From the NCBI RefSeq assembly GCF_000621705.1, contig NZ_JHXO01000008.1, positions 310,001 to 374,000 of the forward strand: 64,000 nt of DNA, read 5' to 3'. Source of the DNA: Prolixibacter bellariivorans ATCC BAA-1284. GTDB taxonomy: Bacteria > Bacteroidota > Bacteroidia > Bacteroidales > Prolixibacteraceae. The notes beneath the pieces were generated by a model that saw nothing but the letters and a program-made list of their open reading frames with translations, was not told the DNA's origin and made no database searches. A program made the position numbers and the translations under genes. Shown in pieces: positions 8,430 through 15,569 of the stretch (position 1 is its first letter; every line of letters starts with the position of its first letter).

Positions 8430-8903
8430 ATGAAAAAAACAGTGGTCATTTTCATTCTGGCCATCCTGGGTTTTAACTTTCAAGCCCACAGCCAGCCCTT
8501 ATCGCCCGATTTAATTACTTCCATCGAATATGAGATTGATGCCACTTTTCAGAAAATGGTTGCTTTGGCAGAAAAGCTCGACTACAATGCCTTGAACCAG
8601 GGAGTGGATGATTACCACAAAGCAGGCTTCCTGGTAAACGGAAATTACTATGCCGATTATGCTACCTTGATTTCAGCGGTAAAGCTGAGCGCACAGGGTG
8701 TCAGCAAACAAAAACTGGTGCTGAAGGATAAGAAGATAACCGTGCTTAACGAGCAAGTGGCGCTGTTGACCGCCTCCGGAACCTCACAGGTTAACCTCTA
8801 CGATGGCCGCGAATTCACGGGAGACTTCTACTGGTCGTTTGTGTATGAAAAAATAAATGGTGAGTGGAAAGTCATTCAGTCGCATCAGTCACGCGGACGG
8901 TAA
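8430..8903 (+). CDS. Exported SnoaL/NTF2-like (DUF4440-type) protein
   Basis: 157 residues with a signal peptide ending about residue 21 (AHSQ). The mature domain has the NTF2-like layout: a long helix (IDATFQKMVALAEKLDYNAL), a middle strand containing FLVNGNYYADY, and C-terminal strands VALLTASGTS ... DFYWSFVYEKINGEWKVIQSHQS. That ending is the most recognisable part of DUF4440/SnoaL-like proteins. These cone-shaped domains are enzymes or binding proteins; no catalytic residues can be named here. TACCTTTA at 8401 resembles a -7 element. Confidence 0.7.
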   Translation: MKKTVVIFILAILGFNFQAHSQPLSPDLITSIEYEIDATFQKMVALAEKLDYNALNQGVDDYHKAGFLVNGNYYADYATLISAVKLSAQGVSKQKLVLKDKKITVLNEQVALLTASGTSQVNLYDGREFTGDFYWSFVYEKINGEWKVIQSHQSRGR

Positions 8904-8959
8904 AGAAAGTAATATTAGCCGCATTCTTCTATAGGATAGTTCTCATATGAAAGAAAATA

Positions 8960-9682
8960 ATGGAAACCAATAAAGATATCACAAGGCTTGGATTAACAGG
9001 TTCTTTTGTAATTTATATTCCCGCCGCCATATTAATGTATTGTTTGACAAAGTATTTAATTCCCTACCTGAGTAATGTAACCGGACAAGAAACCATATTA
9101 TTCTGGTTTATTGTTGCTGGATTGGGCATTTTCTTACCATTGATAATAACAGGATTATTGATTCTAAAATCAGAAGGATATACAATATCAAGAAAAACAT
9201 GGATTGAACGTCTAAGATTCCGAAAAATTACAAAGAGAGATATAGTATGGACCCTTGCTGGTTTAATTGTAGTTGGATTACTCAGCGGATTAATAATGAA
9301 AGGGCTGGAATTATTGAGCGGTAAATTTGACCACTCACCGGCATTTATGTCGTTTGAGCCCTTGACCAAAGGACGATACTGGTTCCTTATCGTTTGGCTC
9401 CCCTATTGGATTTTAAATATACTGGGCGAAGAGTTTTTGTGGCGAGGCGTAATGCTACCAAGACAAGAAATCGCGTTTGGAAAATATACATGGCTAGTTC
9501 ATGGATTTGGCTGGAGTTTGTTTCATATCGCTTTTGGCTGGCAGTTATTAATTACATTGATTCCTTTGATTTTCATTCAATCATACATTGTTCAAAGGAG
9601 AAAGAATTCATGGATTGGAGTGATAATGCACGGAGGATTAAATGGACCAAGTTTTATAGCTATCTGCTTTGGACTGATTTGA
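8960..9682 (+). CDS. CPBP-family (CAAX/Abi) intramembrane metalloprotease
   Basis: 240 residues, about seven hydrophobic segments. All motifs are intact: EExxxR at GEEFLWRG (Glu157, Glu158, Arg162), FxxxH-type SLFHIAF (His189) and HxxxN at 224-228 (MHGGLNG). The glutamates and histidines form the intramembrane active site. Bacterial members include bacteriocin-immunity and sorting proteases; the substrate is unknown. The base composition is more AT-rich than the flanking genes. It lies 57 nt after the SnoaL-like gene and may be cotranscribed with it. Confidence 0.85.
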   Translation: METNKDITRLGLTGSFVIYIPAAILMYCLTKYLIPYLSNVTGQETILFWFIVAGLGIFLPLIITGLLILKSEGYTISRKTWIERLRFRKITKRDIVWTLAGLIVVGLLSGLIMKGLELLSGKFDHSPAFMSFEPLTKGRYWFLIVWLPYWILNILGEEFLWRGVMLPRQEIAFGKYTWLVHGFGWSLFHIAFGWQLLITLIPLIFIQSYIVQRRKNSWIGVIMHGGLNGPSFIAICFGLI

Positions 9683-9874
9683 TAATGAATGAGAGAAAAA
9701 CACAGCACACTTCATGCGGTATCAGGCATGGCTACCTTTTTCTCTCCCGCTAATTGTCGAGTCTCATTCCGGCATCACCATCGTCCAGACCAAACTATGC
9801 CCCAAAACACAAATATTTCTGCAACCAATTAATTATCTTTAGTATCCAACAATACATAACCTGACCAAAAAACT

Positions 9875-10468
9875 ATGAAAACAACGTTTGTAAAAATCGC
9901 CCTGATGCTTTGCATCCTAAGTTTAATTGCCAGTGGATGCAAAAAAGACACCAACAATTCATGGGTAATTACTCCGGAAAAGCCAATTGTTATGTTTGAT
10001 GCTGACACGGGGGACCTCAGCTTCAAATTCTGTCTTCTGAACCAATGGGAAGATGCGGCTACTGTTTTTAAGGAGGGGACAAATCTTACATTCAGCCTCT
10101 CCATTAGTAATAATTCAGGCGATACCATAACCATACCTACCGAATTTATAAACTCAGAATTCTACAGGGTCTATCAAAAACAAGATAATACAGACATGGG
10201 AAAACCCTGGACAGGAATTTGGTGTGAAAAAAGTTTTGCGCCACATATAATAACATTACCACCGGCGAAAACCAAACAATTAGACTGCCCTTGGTTTTTA
10301 ACCTATTTTGAAAAGCCAGATTACCCGCTTTGTATCACTAAAAGTAAAGATCCGCTCCCCAAAGGCGAATATTTCACAAAGCTTAACCTGAACCTTCAAT
10401 ACATAAAAAGGGGTGAAACAAAACAAATTAACTATTTGACTTTTAAAATTGATTTTGAAATCCAATAG
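9875..10468 (+). CDS. Lipoprotein of unknown function
   Basis: 197 residues. The signal peptide ends in IASGC, giving lipid-anchored Cys22 followed by KKD. The mature part alternates beta-strand-like segments (NLTFSLSISNNSGDTITIPTEF, shown here in part, reads like an Ig-like or BsuPI-type beta sandwich). Two cysteines occur in the middle (WCEK, LDCPWF). I do not recognise a family. TATCTTTA at 9834-9841 is a near-consensus -7 element 34 nt upstream. Its stop is one base before the ATG of a truncated reading frame (10470). Confidence 0.6.
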   Translation: MKTTFVKIALMLCILSLIASGCKKDTNNSWVITPEKPIVMFDADTGDLSFKFCLLNQWEDAATVFKEGTNLTFSLSISNNSGDTITIPTEFINSEFYRVYQKQDNTDMGKPWTGIWCEKSFAPHIITLPPAKTKQLDCPWFLTYFEKPDYPLCITKSKDPLPKGEYFTKLNLNLQYIKRGETKQINYLTFKIDFEIQ

Positions 10469-10469
10469 C

Positions 10470-10595
10470 ATGAAAACGGCCATTCTAAAAATCACCCTCA
10501 GTACGCTGACAGGTCTGCCGACGGCACTCAATGGCCTGTTTTTTATCTACTCACCCCATCCGACCTGTGGCCGGATTGCCCCTCTCTACGAATAA
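10470..10595 (+). pseudogene. 41-codon remnant of a second exported protein
   Basis: The frame opens MKTAILKITLSTLTG one base after the preceding lipoprotein stop. It resembles that gene's own start (MKTTFVKIALML), then runs into repeat DNA and stops after 41 codons. It looks like a duplicated or adjacent signal-peptide gene whose body was lost, perhaps when repeat elements entered. It could still be a small exported peptide. Confidence 0.35.
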
Positions 10596-10697
10596 AGATG
10601 GGCGGGGGCCGGTGTTATATCGACGTTTGTATTTCCATTTTTCCCGATAGGATTTGTTGATTCAGGAAATGAGTCGTTGCGATTTTGCAGTGCCGTG

Positions 10698-10737
10698 AGC
10701 CCTTCTCTATGCTTAGAGAAGGGTTGGGATGAGTAGA
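10698..10737 (-). repeat. Dispersed hairpin repeat, copy A (inverted)
   Basis: The minus strand reads TCTACTCATCCCAACCCTTC, then TCTAAGCATAGAGAAGGGCT. Arms AGCCCTTCTCTA and TAGAGAAGGG(T)T pair. It differs by one base insertion plus substitution from the copies at 16093 and 17875. Confidence 0.75.
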
Positions 10738-10836
10738 AAACGTTGTTTCGAACATTCGTAGACGTTGCCCCAGGCTCTGGAATCGCTGAAGTCGAATACC
10801 ACTGTCGGGGTTTCCAATCACCGACAGGGTCATAAA

Positions 10837-10869
10837 AAAACCTGCCAGGCACATTCACCCGACAGGTTT
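10837..10869 (-). terminator. Intrinsic terminator of the DUF6261 gene
   Basis: On the minus strand ACCTG...CAGGT encloses a GGG...CC-containing loop and is followed by TTTTTTT. It lies about 50 nt past the DUF6261 stop. Confidence 0.65.
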
Positions 10870-10914
10870 ATACTCCCAATATTCCCGGATTACCATCCGG
10901 ATTGCCCTATTCGT

Positions 10915-11661
10915 TTATTCCGTTTCGGTTGTTTCGTCGGGGGTATCTCCATCGTCGCTTTTCCGGCCGTTCAGCGCGGCATAGGTTTTCCGGAGCTCGT
11001 CCATTTGTCCAAACAGGGTGGTCAATACGTCCGAGGGGGCGAAGTTCACCGCCTGCTCAATGGCCGTACAAAACTGCTCGTAGCTCTTAACGGCAGGAGC
11101 TTTCAGGCTGGTAGCCGACGGCCCGTCCTGGGCATCCTCACTGTCGCGTTCCTTGTATAGCGTATCGAACTCGTCATTGGCTGTTTCCAGGCCGGTGATC
11201 ATATCGGCTATCCCGATGGTAGCCGCATCGGCTTTGAGGGCCTCGTTGGCGTTGTATTTCTGTAGCATCTCCTTGAATACACCCGTTTCGGTGTTCATCG
11301 GCTTTGTATCGACATTCCAGTAAGGCTTAAAAAAGTTCTTCAGGTTCTGAGCCGCCGTTTTCTTCGCCTCATCACGGCCTTTCAGGTCGGTGTTGATGTT
11401 GCGTTTAATTTCGGCAAACCGGTCGTCGCGGTCGGCATCCAGGTTAGCCAGTTGTTTATTAATCGTACCCTGGCCCGATTTATTCATCTGTGTGCCCATT
11501 GCCGCGTTATCGGTTTCGAGGTTGGTTAAAGCAGCCGCTGCCACTACACCAAAACCCGCTACTACGGGCTTCGCGTACTCAATGGTCGAGTTGTTGAGCG
11601 AATACAGGTCGTTAATCTTCAAACGGGCAACATACAATGTCGAAAACTGTTTTTCATCCAT
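10915..11661 (-). CDS. DUF6261-family protein
   Basis: 248 residues, no signal peptide, largely alpha-helical and acidic at the C-terminus (KSDDGDTPDETTETE). An N-terminal block (FSTLYVARLKINDLYSL) is followed by a small-residue hydrophobic stretch VVAGFGVVAAAALTNLETD. A central basic/acidic region (DADRDDRFAEIKRNINTDLKGRDEAKK) and further helices follow. This layout matches proteins annotated DUF6261 in Bacteroidota, which often occur as several paralogues; no function is known. The family name is from memory of the pattern. Its 5' side carries the 41-bp repeat array starting ~50 nt upstream, the most striking feature near it. Its GC content is higher than that of the AT-rich genes at 12.5-13.9 kb. 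Confidence 0.6.
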   Translation of the reverse strand: MDEKQFSTLYVARLKINDLYSLNNSTIEYAKPVVAGFGVVAAAALTNLETDNAAMGTQMNKSGQGTINKQLANLDADRDDRFAEIKRNINTDLKGRDEAKKTAAQNLKNFFKPYWNVDTKPMNTETGVFKEMLQKYNANEALKADAATIGIADMITGLETANDEFDTLYKERDSEDAQDGPSATSLKAPAVKSYEQFCTAIEQAVNFAPSDVLTTLFGQMDELRKTYAALNGRKSDDGDTPDETTETE

Positions 11662-11713
11662 AATTTTAGCGTTTTAGAAAAGTGATATAGTTTGTTTAGT
11701 GTTTATTTTTTGC

Positions 11714-11940
11714 TGTTGAAATTTTCAGGAGGTTCGCAGGTCGCCATTTCATGCTGTTGAAATTTTCAATTGGCTCATTTCTATCCGATTCATGTCGCTG
11801 AAATTTTCAATTGGGTAATTTCTGACGATTTCACGCCGTTGAAATTTTCAATTCGCTCTTTTGTGACCATTTCACCTCGCTGAAATTTTCAACGGTTCCA
11901 TTTGGCGCCATTTCCTGTCGTTGAAATTTTCAACAGCTCC
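11714..11940. repeat. Six-unit 41-bp tandem array with palindromic core
   Basis: The core TGAAATTTTCA occurs at 11717, 11758, 11799, 11840, 11881 and 11922, always exactly 41 bp apart. The extended core is TTGAAA-T-TTTCAA. Before most cores lies ATTTCA-N6-TGAAAT, which can form a 6-bp hairpin, and that spacing is kept in units 2-6 with variable loops (TGCTGT, TGTCGC, CGCCGT, CCTCGC). The remaining ~20 bases of each unit vary. 41 is not a multiple of 3, so it is not coding. It lies just upstream of the DUF6261 gene. Confidence 0.9.
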
Positions 11941-12449
11941 TTTTATCGATGCGGAAGCGGATATTTGATTTCATCCGGTCGCCGTGAAACCACAGTGTAG
12001 CCGGGCAAAGTGCCAGCATGCAGCTTATCCGTTCCGGGGCTGGCCGGTCAATGAACGCTGTAACGGCTTATCCATCCCGCGATTCATTCTCCACTAAATT
12101 CCTGCTGATTTTATCTGTCTGCTAAAAAACCGTGTACTGAATATAAAATAGAAAATTTACCTATCCCAATTTTTTTGACGAATGTGCTAATTTTTTTGAT
12201 GAACGTACGGATCTGTTCCGTGAACGTACTGATCTGGTATGCGAACGGAAATTTGAGAAGCTCAAAACCAGCTGTTTTGGAACACCTGAAAATGAGATTT
12301 CGGGAGAAATTTTTTACATTGGAGAAACTAAACAGACCGATAAATGAAAACAGGCTTTCTCTTGGTTAATTTTAAACATCAGATACCAAAGGTGCACATA
12401 ACACTCCCGTATGGGAAATATATGGTAGTTTTAGTAGACATATAAACTA
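11941..12449. other. Gene-free stretch between the 41-bp array and the first cassette-like unit
   Basis: No convincing gene. It holds the decayed 21-bp repeat (listed separately) and about 200 bases of moderate-GC DNA without recognisable structure. No tRNA-like cloverleaf or T-loop sequence was found. Confidence 0.45.
12177..12260 (+). repeat. Degenerate 21-bp tandem repeat (about four units)
   Basis: Units start at 12177, 12198, 12219 and 12240 with consensus GAYGAACGTACKGATCTGTTY. The frame open from 12147 to the TGA at about 12347 reads NFFDECA-NFFDER-TDLFRER-TDLVCER-KFEKLKT and continues to GETKQTDK. It has no ATG, so it is a heptapeptide-repeat frame that lost its start or is a nucleic-acid repeat with period two helical turns. 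Confidence 0.65.
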
Positions 12450-12545
12450 GTTGTAATGCATATTGAAACGAAAAGTAGTCTTGAAACTTGTTGTGCAACG
12501 ATTTATAAAACCAAACTTGAAAGAACGTTTAATTAGATTGGAATT

Positions 12546-12965
12546 ATGAAAAAAATTAAATTATATAGACCAATTGAGAATTTCAATAAAAATTGTTCTT
12601 ATGAAATTTTAGTCAATGGAAAGAAAATGACTGACTTGAAAAATGGAGAAGAAAAAGTCATTGGAATATCTAATGAACTTGGAAAATTAAATTTGAGAGC
12701 AAAGATTCAATGGTGCGGAAGTGAAAAACTATTAATCTCTGAATCGAATAATATTGAAGTTATAAAAGTAACCGGCAATAAATTTCTGAATAGACAAATG
12801 CCTTTTGCTGGTGGATTATTCCCTTTAACTGGAATTGTAATTTTTAGCGGGAATAGTGAGCTGTTTAAAAATATTGGTATTGGAATTCTGATTTTGCTTT
12901 TATTAGGTCTAATTGGAACATTGACCATTTGGAAAAGCAGATGGCTGAAAGTAATAAGAGAATAA
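12546..12965 (+). CDS. Cassette-borne small membrane protein, unknown
   Basis: 139 residues. The N-terminal ~75 residues form a beta-rich cytosolic domain (KLYRPIENFNKNCSYEILVNGKKMTDLKNGEEKVI and so on, cited in part as EILVNGKKM). Two membrane helices follow, about 86-102 and 107-128, ending in a basic tail WKSRWLKVIRE. No family recognised. Codon use is strongly AT-biased compared with housekeeping genes in the window. The gene is the single plus-strand frame between an integron-like boundary (12450) and an attC-like hairpin (12971-13105), the layout of a gene cassette. Confidence 0.65.
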   Translation: MKKIKLYRPIENFNKNCSYEILVNGKKMTDLKNGEEKVIGISNELGKLNLRAKIQWCGSEKLLISESNNIEVIKVTGNKFLNRQMPFAGGLFPLTGIVIFSGNSELFKNIGIGILILLLLGLIGTLTIWKSRWLKVIRE

Positions 12966-12970
12966 AATAC

Positions 12971-13105
12971 GCATTACAACAAATTGTATATGGCAGGCGG
13001 GGGTTTTAGCGGTCTGACAAGTCAGACCTCGTGCCCACTTTCCTGCGGGTCTTACAGGATTTCTCTTCGAAATCCCGCCCGACCACATACAAGTGACCGT
13101 TGTGC
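12971..13105 (+). repeat. attC-like imperfect hairpin site 1
   Basis: The left end GCATTACAAC is complementary to the cassette's own 5' end, GTTGTAATGC at 12450. Inner arms TTGTATATGG...GGCGGG pair with CCCGCC...CCACATACAA. A perfect inner inverted repeat GGTCTGAC-AA-GTCAGACC (13011-13028) lies near the middle. The right end is ACCGTTGTGC. It shares CTTCGAAATCCCGC and CCACATA-N6-ACCGTTG with site 2. Confidence 0.6.
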
Positions 13106-13126
13106 ATAATTGAGCAAAAAAAGAAA

Positions 13127-13849
13127 ATGGAAGCCTTTAAAGCAGTCAGAATAGGATTAATATTGATAATATCTTCAGCGCTTATTTTTATGTCGGCTGG
13201 GATTAGTTTTGGAATATATGGACTTGTAAAACTAAATCTCCATCCCTCATTTATGATTCTACTTTTAATTTTGTCGTTGATTTTTTATGCACCGTTTTGG
13301 AGTTTTATTTTAGTAAAATGGCAAATATGGAGTTTAAACAAAATCTATGACTTTGAAACATTTATTGAATTGGCACAAAAAAGGGCATTGATTTATCCAC
13401 AGGAACATTTTTATTCAAAATATGCAATCGCATTAAAAAAAGACAAAGACTTACTAAAAGAACTAATATTAAAAGGGGAAAACAGTAATAGACTTGAAAT
13501 TCTTCGGGAAAAATATCAATTCAAGACTGTTTTGTTTTATAAAAAACTATCAAGACTTTTTAATACTTTACCAATATTAGAATTATCAATTGAAGGTGTT
13601 CTTCTAAACGGGAAAGGAGTAATAAATTGGACTGATTTTCAATATATCGAACCGAAAACTTCTGGCGGAAAATATCCAGACTTTTGGATTGAATATCAAC
13701 TCAAAAAAACGAACAAAATAGAAATTTATAAGTTGACAAATTTGAAAGGTGGATTATTGAGACTGGAATACTTTTTTAAATTATATAAACAACTAGCCAC
13801 AACAATAAATATACGTAATGCGGGGCGATGTGCTAAATTTGAACCTTAA
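13127..13849 (+). CDS. Cassette-borne membrane protein, unknown
   Basis: 240 residues from the ATG at 13127; a TTG at 13100 would start inside the recombination-like core GTTGTGC and is rejected. Two N-terminal membrane helices (about 7-31 and 42-62) are followed by a cytosolic domain (PYLIP-type PH/YdbT-like pattern is not clear). A helix-rich middle and a beta-rich segment, LSIEGVLLNGKGVINWTDF, resemble the C-terminal domain of many Bacteroidota orphan proteins. No family assigned. AT-rich codon use. The last ~18 codons read into the attC-like site 2, so the original C-terminus may have been changed on insertion. Confidence 0.6.
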   Translation: MEAFKAVRIGLILIISSALIFMSAGISFGIYGLVKLNLHPSFMILLLILSLIFYAPFWSFILVKWQIWSLNKIYDFETFIELAQKRALIYPQEHFYSKYAIALKKDKDLLKELILKGENSNRLEILREKYQFKTVLFYKKLSRLFNTLPILELSIEGVLLNGKGVINWTDFQYIEPKTSGGKYPDFWIEYQLKKTNKIEIYKLTNLKGGLLRLEYFFKLYKQLATTINIRNAGRCAKFEP

Positions 13850-13927
13850 AGCATTTTATAAACATTGTAGCGGTTTGATAAAGAAGTGCTTCGAAATCCC
13901 GCACTCCACATAGCCAAACCGTTGAAT
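13796..13927 (+). repeat. attC-like imperfect hairpin site 2
   Basis: The left end GCCACAAC matches the complement of that unit's 5' end (GTTGTGC at 13099). Inner arms ATACGTAATGCGGG and CCCGCACTCCACATA pair imperfectly. The right end is AAACCGTTGAAT. The length (132 bp) and module order match site 1 (135 bp), including the identical 14-mer CTTCGAAATCCCGC (13889-13902). Confidence 0.6.
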
Positions 13928-13955
13928 AAATAATCAGAAAAAAAATGAATTAACA

Positions 13956-14156
13956 ATGACCAACCAGCAAATAAGCACAACCATTAAAATACTTTATGTT
14001 GCAGCATCAATCATCATTATCGGGGGAGCCATTCTTCGGATTCAACATTATCCGCATGGAATGTTGATATCGCTCATCGGATTCGTGCTCGGGACCATAA
14101 CACAAATTATTGATAGCAGCAGGGCAAAAAGAAGAACGAAAGAGATAGAAGAATAA
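13956..14156 (+). CDS. Small two-helix membrane protein
   Basis: 66 residues: hydrophobic segments at about 10-27 and 34-51 joined by LRIQHYPHG, then a charged tail SSRAKRRTKEIEE. Small proteins with an I.kiqHyP.g turn between two helices are frequent in Bacteroidota and resemble the membrane hairpin of GldL-like proteins. The similarity is weak and no function is assigned. It lies 29 nt after the second attC-like site, so it may be a third cassette, although no site follows it. It ends 11 nt before the esterase-like gene. Confidence 0.55.
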   Translation: MTNQQISTTIKILYVAASIIIIGGAILRIQHYPHGMLISLIGFVLGTITQIIDSSRAKRRTKEIEE

Positions 14157-14167
14157 ACCAACATATC

Positions 14168-15439
14168 ATGAAATCGAAACAAATCCTCATTTACTTATTC
14201 CTGGTAACAGGTATCGTCGCACTGCAAAGTTGCGCGAATGAAAACAGCGTTATCCGCAAGAACACGTATGCTGTCGACAGCATTTCGCCTTCGGATGAAA
14301 ACTACGCCGACCTCAGCTTCCTGAAGAACATTCTGAAAGACAAGAAAATCGTTCTGTTGGGCGAAGCCGGTCATGGAGATGGTGCTGCGTTCGAAGCCAA
14401 AACAAGGCTGATTAAGTATTTGCACGAAAACCTTCACTACAACGTGCTGGCTTTCGAAGGGGCCACCCCATTTGACCTGCTATATGCCAGTGTGGTAATA
14501 GAAAAAGGCAAAACATCCAGAGCGGCACAACTTCAACTTGCCAAAGCACTTTACATGGCCTGGTCAATCAGCAGGGAATTTCAGGCCATGGGCGCCTACA
14601 TTGGGCAAAACATCGACTCACTTTCGATAGAAGGAATTGACGATAATTTCGCCGTAACCAACTATGCCCATTTCTTTCCCCGATTCCTGGATTGGAGCTG
14701 TCATATCAGCCGGGATCATCCCGAAATAGATTACCAAAACTTTTTAAACCAGTACAACCTGATTATTACGGAGAATTTTCATTTAACCAATAATTCGTCT
14801 TTTAACTTTGATTCGTTTATTCATGACATCGGGGTACTAAAAGAGATCGTTAATAAAAGTGATATAAGTACGCCAAAGACCAAGGATTATCTCAGCCTCG
14901 AACTGGATAACCTGAATGCTTATGTCGGAGAAATCAGAATGGGATTAAAGGCAAGTGTTCCTTACAGAGACAAGAGAATGGCTGAGAATCTTTCCTGGAT
15001 GATTGATAACTATTATCCCAATGAGAAAGTCATTGTCTGGACGGCCAACGTTCATGCTGCCAAACATCTGAACGAGGCCATCTATAAAAAGGGAGACGAC
15101 CTGTATCAACAACTCATTCCCCTCGGTCAGCTTCTTGCGGATAAATACGGAGAAGACAAGGTTTACAGCATTGCTTGTACATCGTCGGAAGGTTCCACCA
15201 ACGGTGGCAAGGGAGTTGAAAAGATTTCAATTCCCCGAACCAGCTGGGACTATCAATTCGCCCATGATACGAAAGATGACTATGCATTTGTCGATTTCTC
15301 GCAGATACGGAAATCAGAATATGGCGATAAAGAGTTTGAAAGTACCGTACTGGGCTATAAACCACATAGGGGCAAATGGTACCATATTTTCGATGGCATT
15401 CTGTTTATCCGGAAAATGAAACCGAGCACCTTTAATTGA
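14168..15439 (+). CDS. Erythromycin-esterase-family lipoprotein
   Basis: 423 residues. The lipobox LQSC gives lipidated Cys22. The mature protein has the erythromycin esterase (EreA/B, succinoglycan-biosynthesis-like) pattern: LLGEAGHGDGAAFEAKTRLIKYL (cited in part: GEAGHGD), VLAFEGATPFDLLYA, SIEGIDDN and VIVWTANVHAAKH. The His of GEAGHGD, the Glu of AFEG and the His of NVHAAKH are the family's active-site candidates. True macrolide esterases are a small subset. Envelope-anchored Bacteroidota members have unknown substrates, so a resistance role should not be assumed. GC content is back to the genome level. Confidence 0.8.
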   Translation: MKSKQILIYLFLVTGIVALQSCANENSVIRKNTYAVDSISPSDENYADLSFLKNILKDKKIVLLGEAGHGDGAAFEAKTRLIKYLHENLHYNVLAFEGATPFDLLYASVVIEKGKTSRAAQLQLAKALYMAWSISREFQAMGAYIGQNIDSLSIEGIDDNFAVTNYAHFFPRFLDWSCHISRDHPEIDYQNFLNQYNLIITENFHLTNNSSFNFDSFIHDIGVLKEIVNKSDISTPKTKDYLSLELDNLNAYVGEIRMGLKASVPYRDKRMAENLSWMIDNYYPNEKVIVWTANVHAAKHLNEAIYKKGDDLYQQLIPLGQLLADKYGEDKVYSIACTSSEGSTNGGKGVEKISIPRTSWDYQFAHDTKDDYAFVDFSQIRKSEYGDKEFESTVLGYKPHRGKWYHIFDGILFIRKMKPSTFN

Positions 15440-15504
15440 CACCAATACATCCGTCTTGTTGACATTGGTTGCCGGTTTTAAAAATAAAAAACGCTCACGT
15501 GCTT

Positions 15505-15535
15505 GAAAGGGTTGGAAAGCAACCAACCCTTTCTC
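15505..15535 (+). terminator. Hairpin after the esterase-like gene
   Basis: GAAAGGGTTGG and CCAACCCTTTC pair perfectly around AAAGCAA. The T-tract is poor, so it may be a terminator or another member of the AACCCTTTCTC-type hairpins nearby. Confidence 0.5.
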
Positions 15536-15569
15536 AAACACATCTAACGTATGACTAAACTAACCAGCC

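Larger units (their letters stand above)
10469..10914. other. 446-nt repeat-rich intergenic region
   Basis: Apart from the 41-codon remnant, this holds a degenerate TCTACTCACCCCATCC segment (about 10548), one inverted copy of the dispersed CCCAACCCTTCTCT hairpin repeat, a hairpin CTGTCGG/CCGACAG (10802-10827) and the DUF6261 terminator. No other gene is supported. Confidence 0.5.

Noticed and set aside
11714-11940. CRISPR array
   Set aside because: Repeats are only 11-12 conserved bases with partially conserved rather than unique spacers, and no cas gene is present.
11941-12170. Possible tRNA or structured RNA gene
   Set aside because: No acceptor stem, T-loop consensus or CCA end could be fitted.
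12175-12369. 64-codon ATG frame over the 21-bp repeat
   Set aside because: Uses the wrong frame of the repeat relative to the better NFFDER/TDLFRER frame; likely chance.
13100-13126. TTG start for the second cassette gene
   Set aside because: It lies inside the GTTGTGC core of the recombination-like site; ATG 13127 begins the hydrophobic N-terminus.
14168-15439. Macrolide resistance gene
   Set aside because: Erythromycin-esterase fold only; lipoprotein with unknown substrate, no resistance context.
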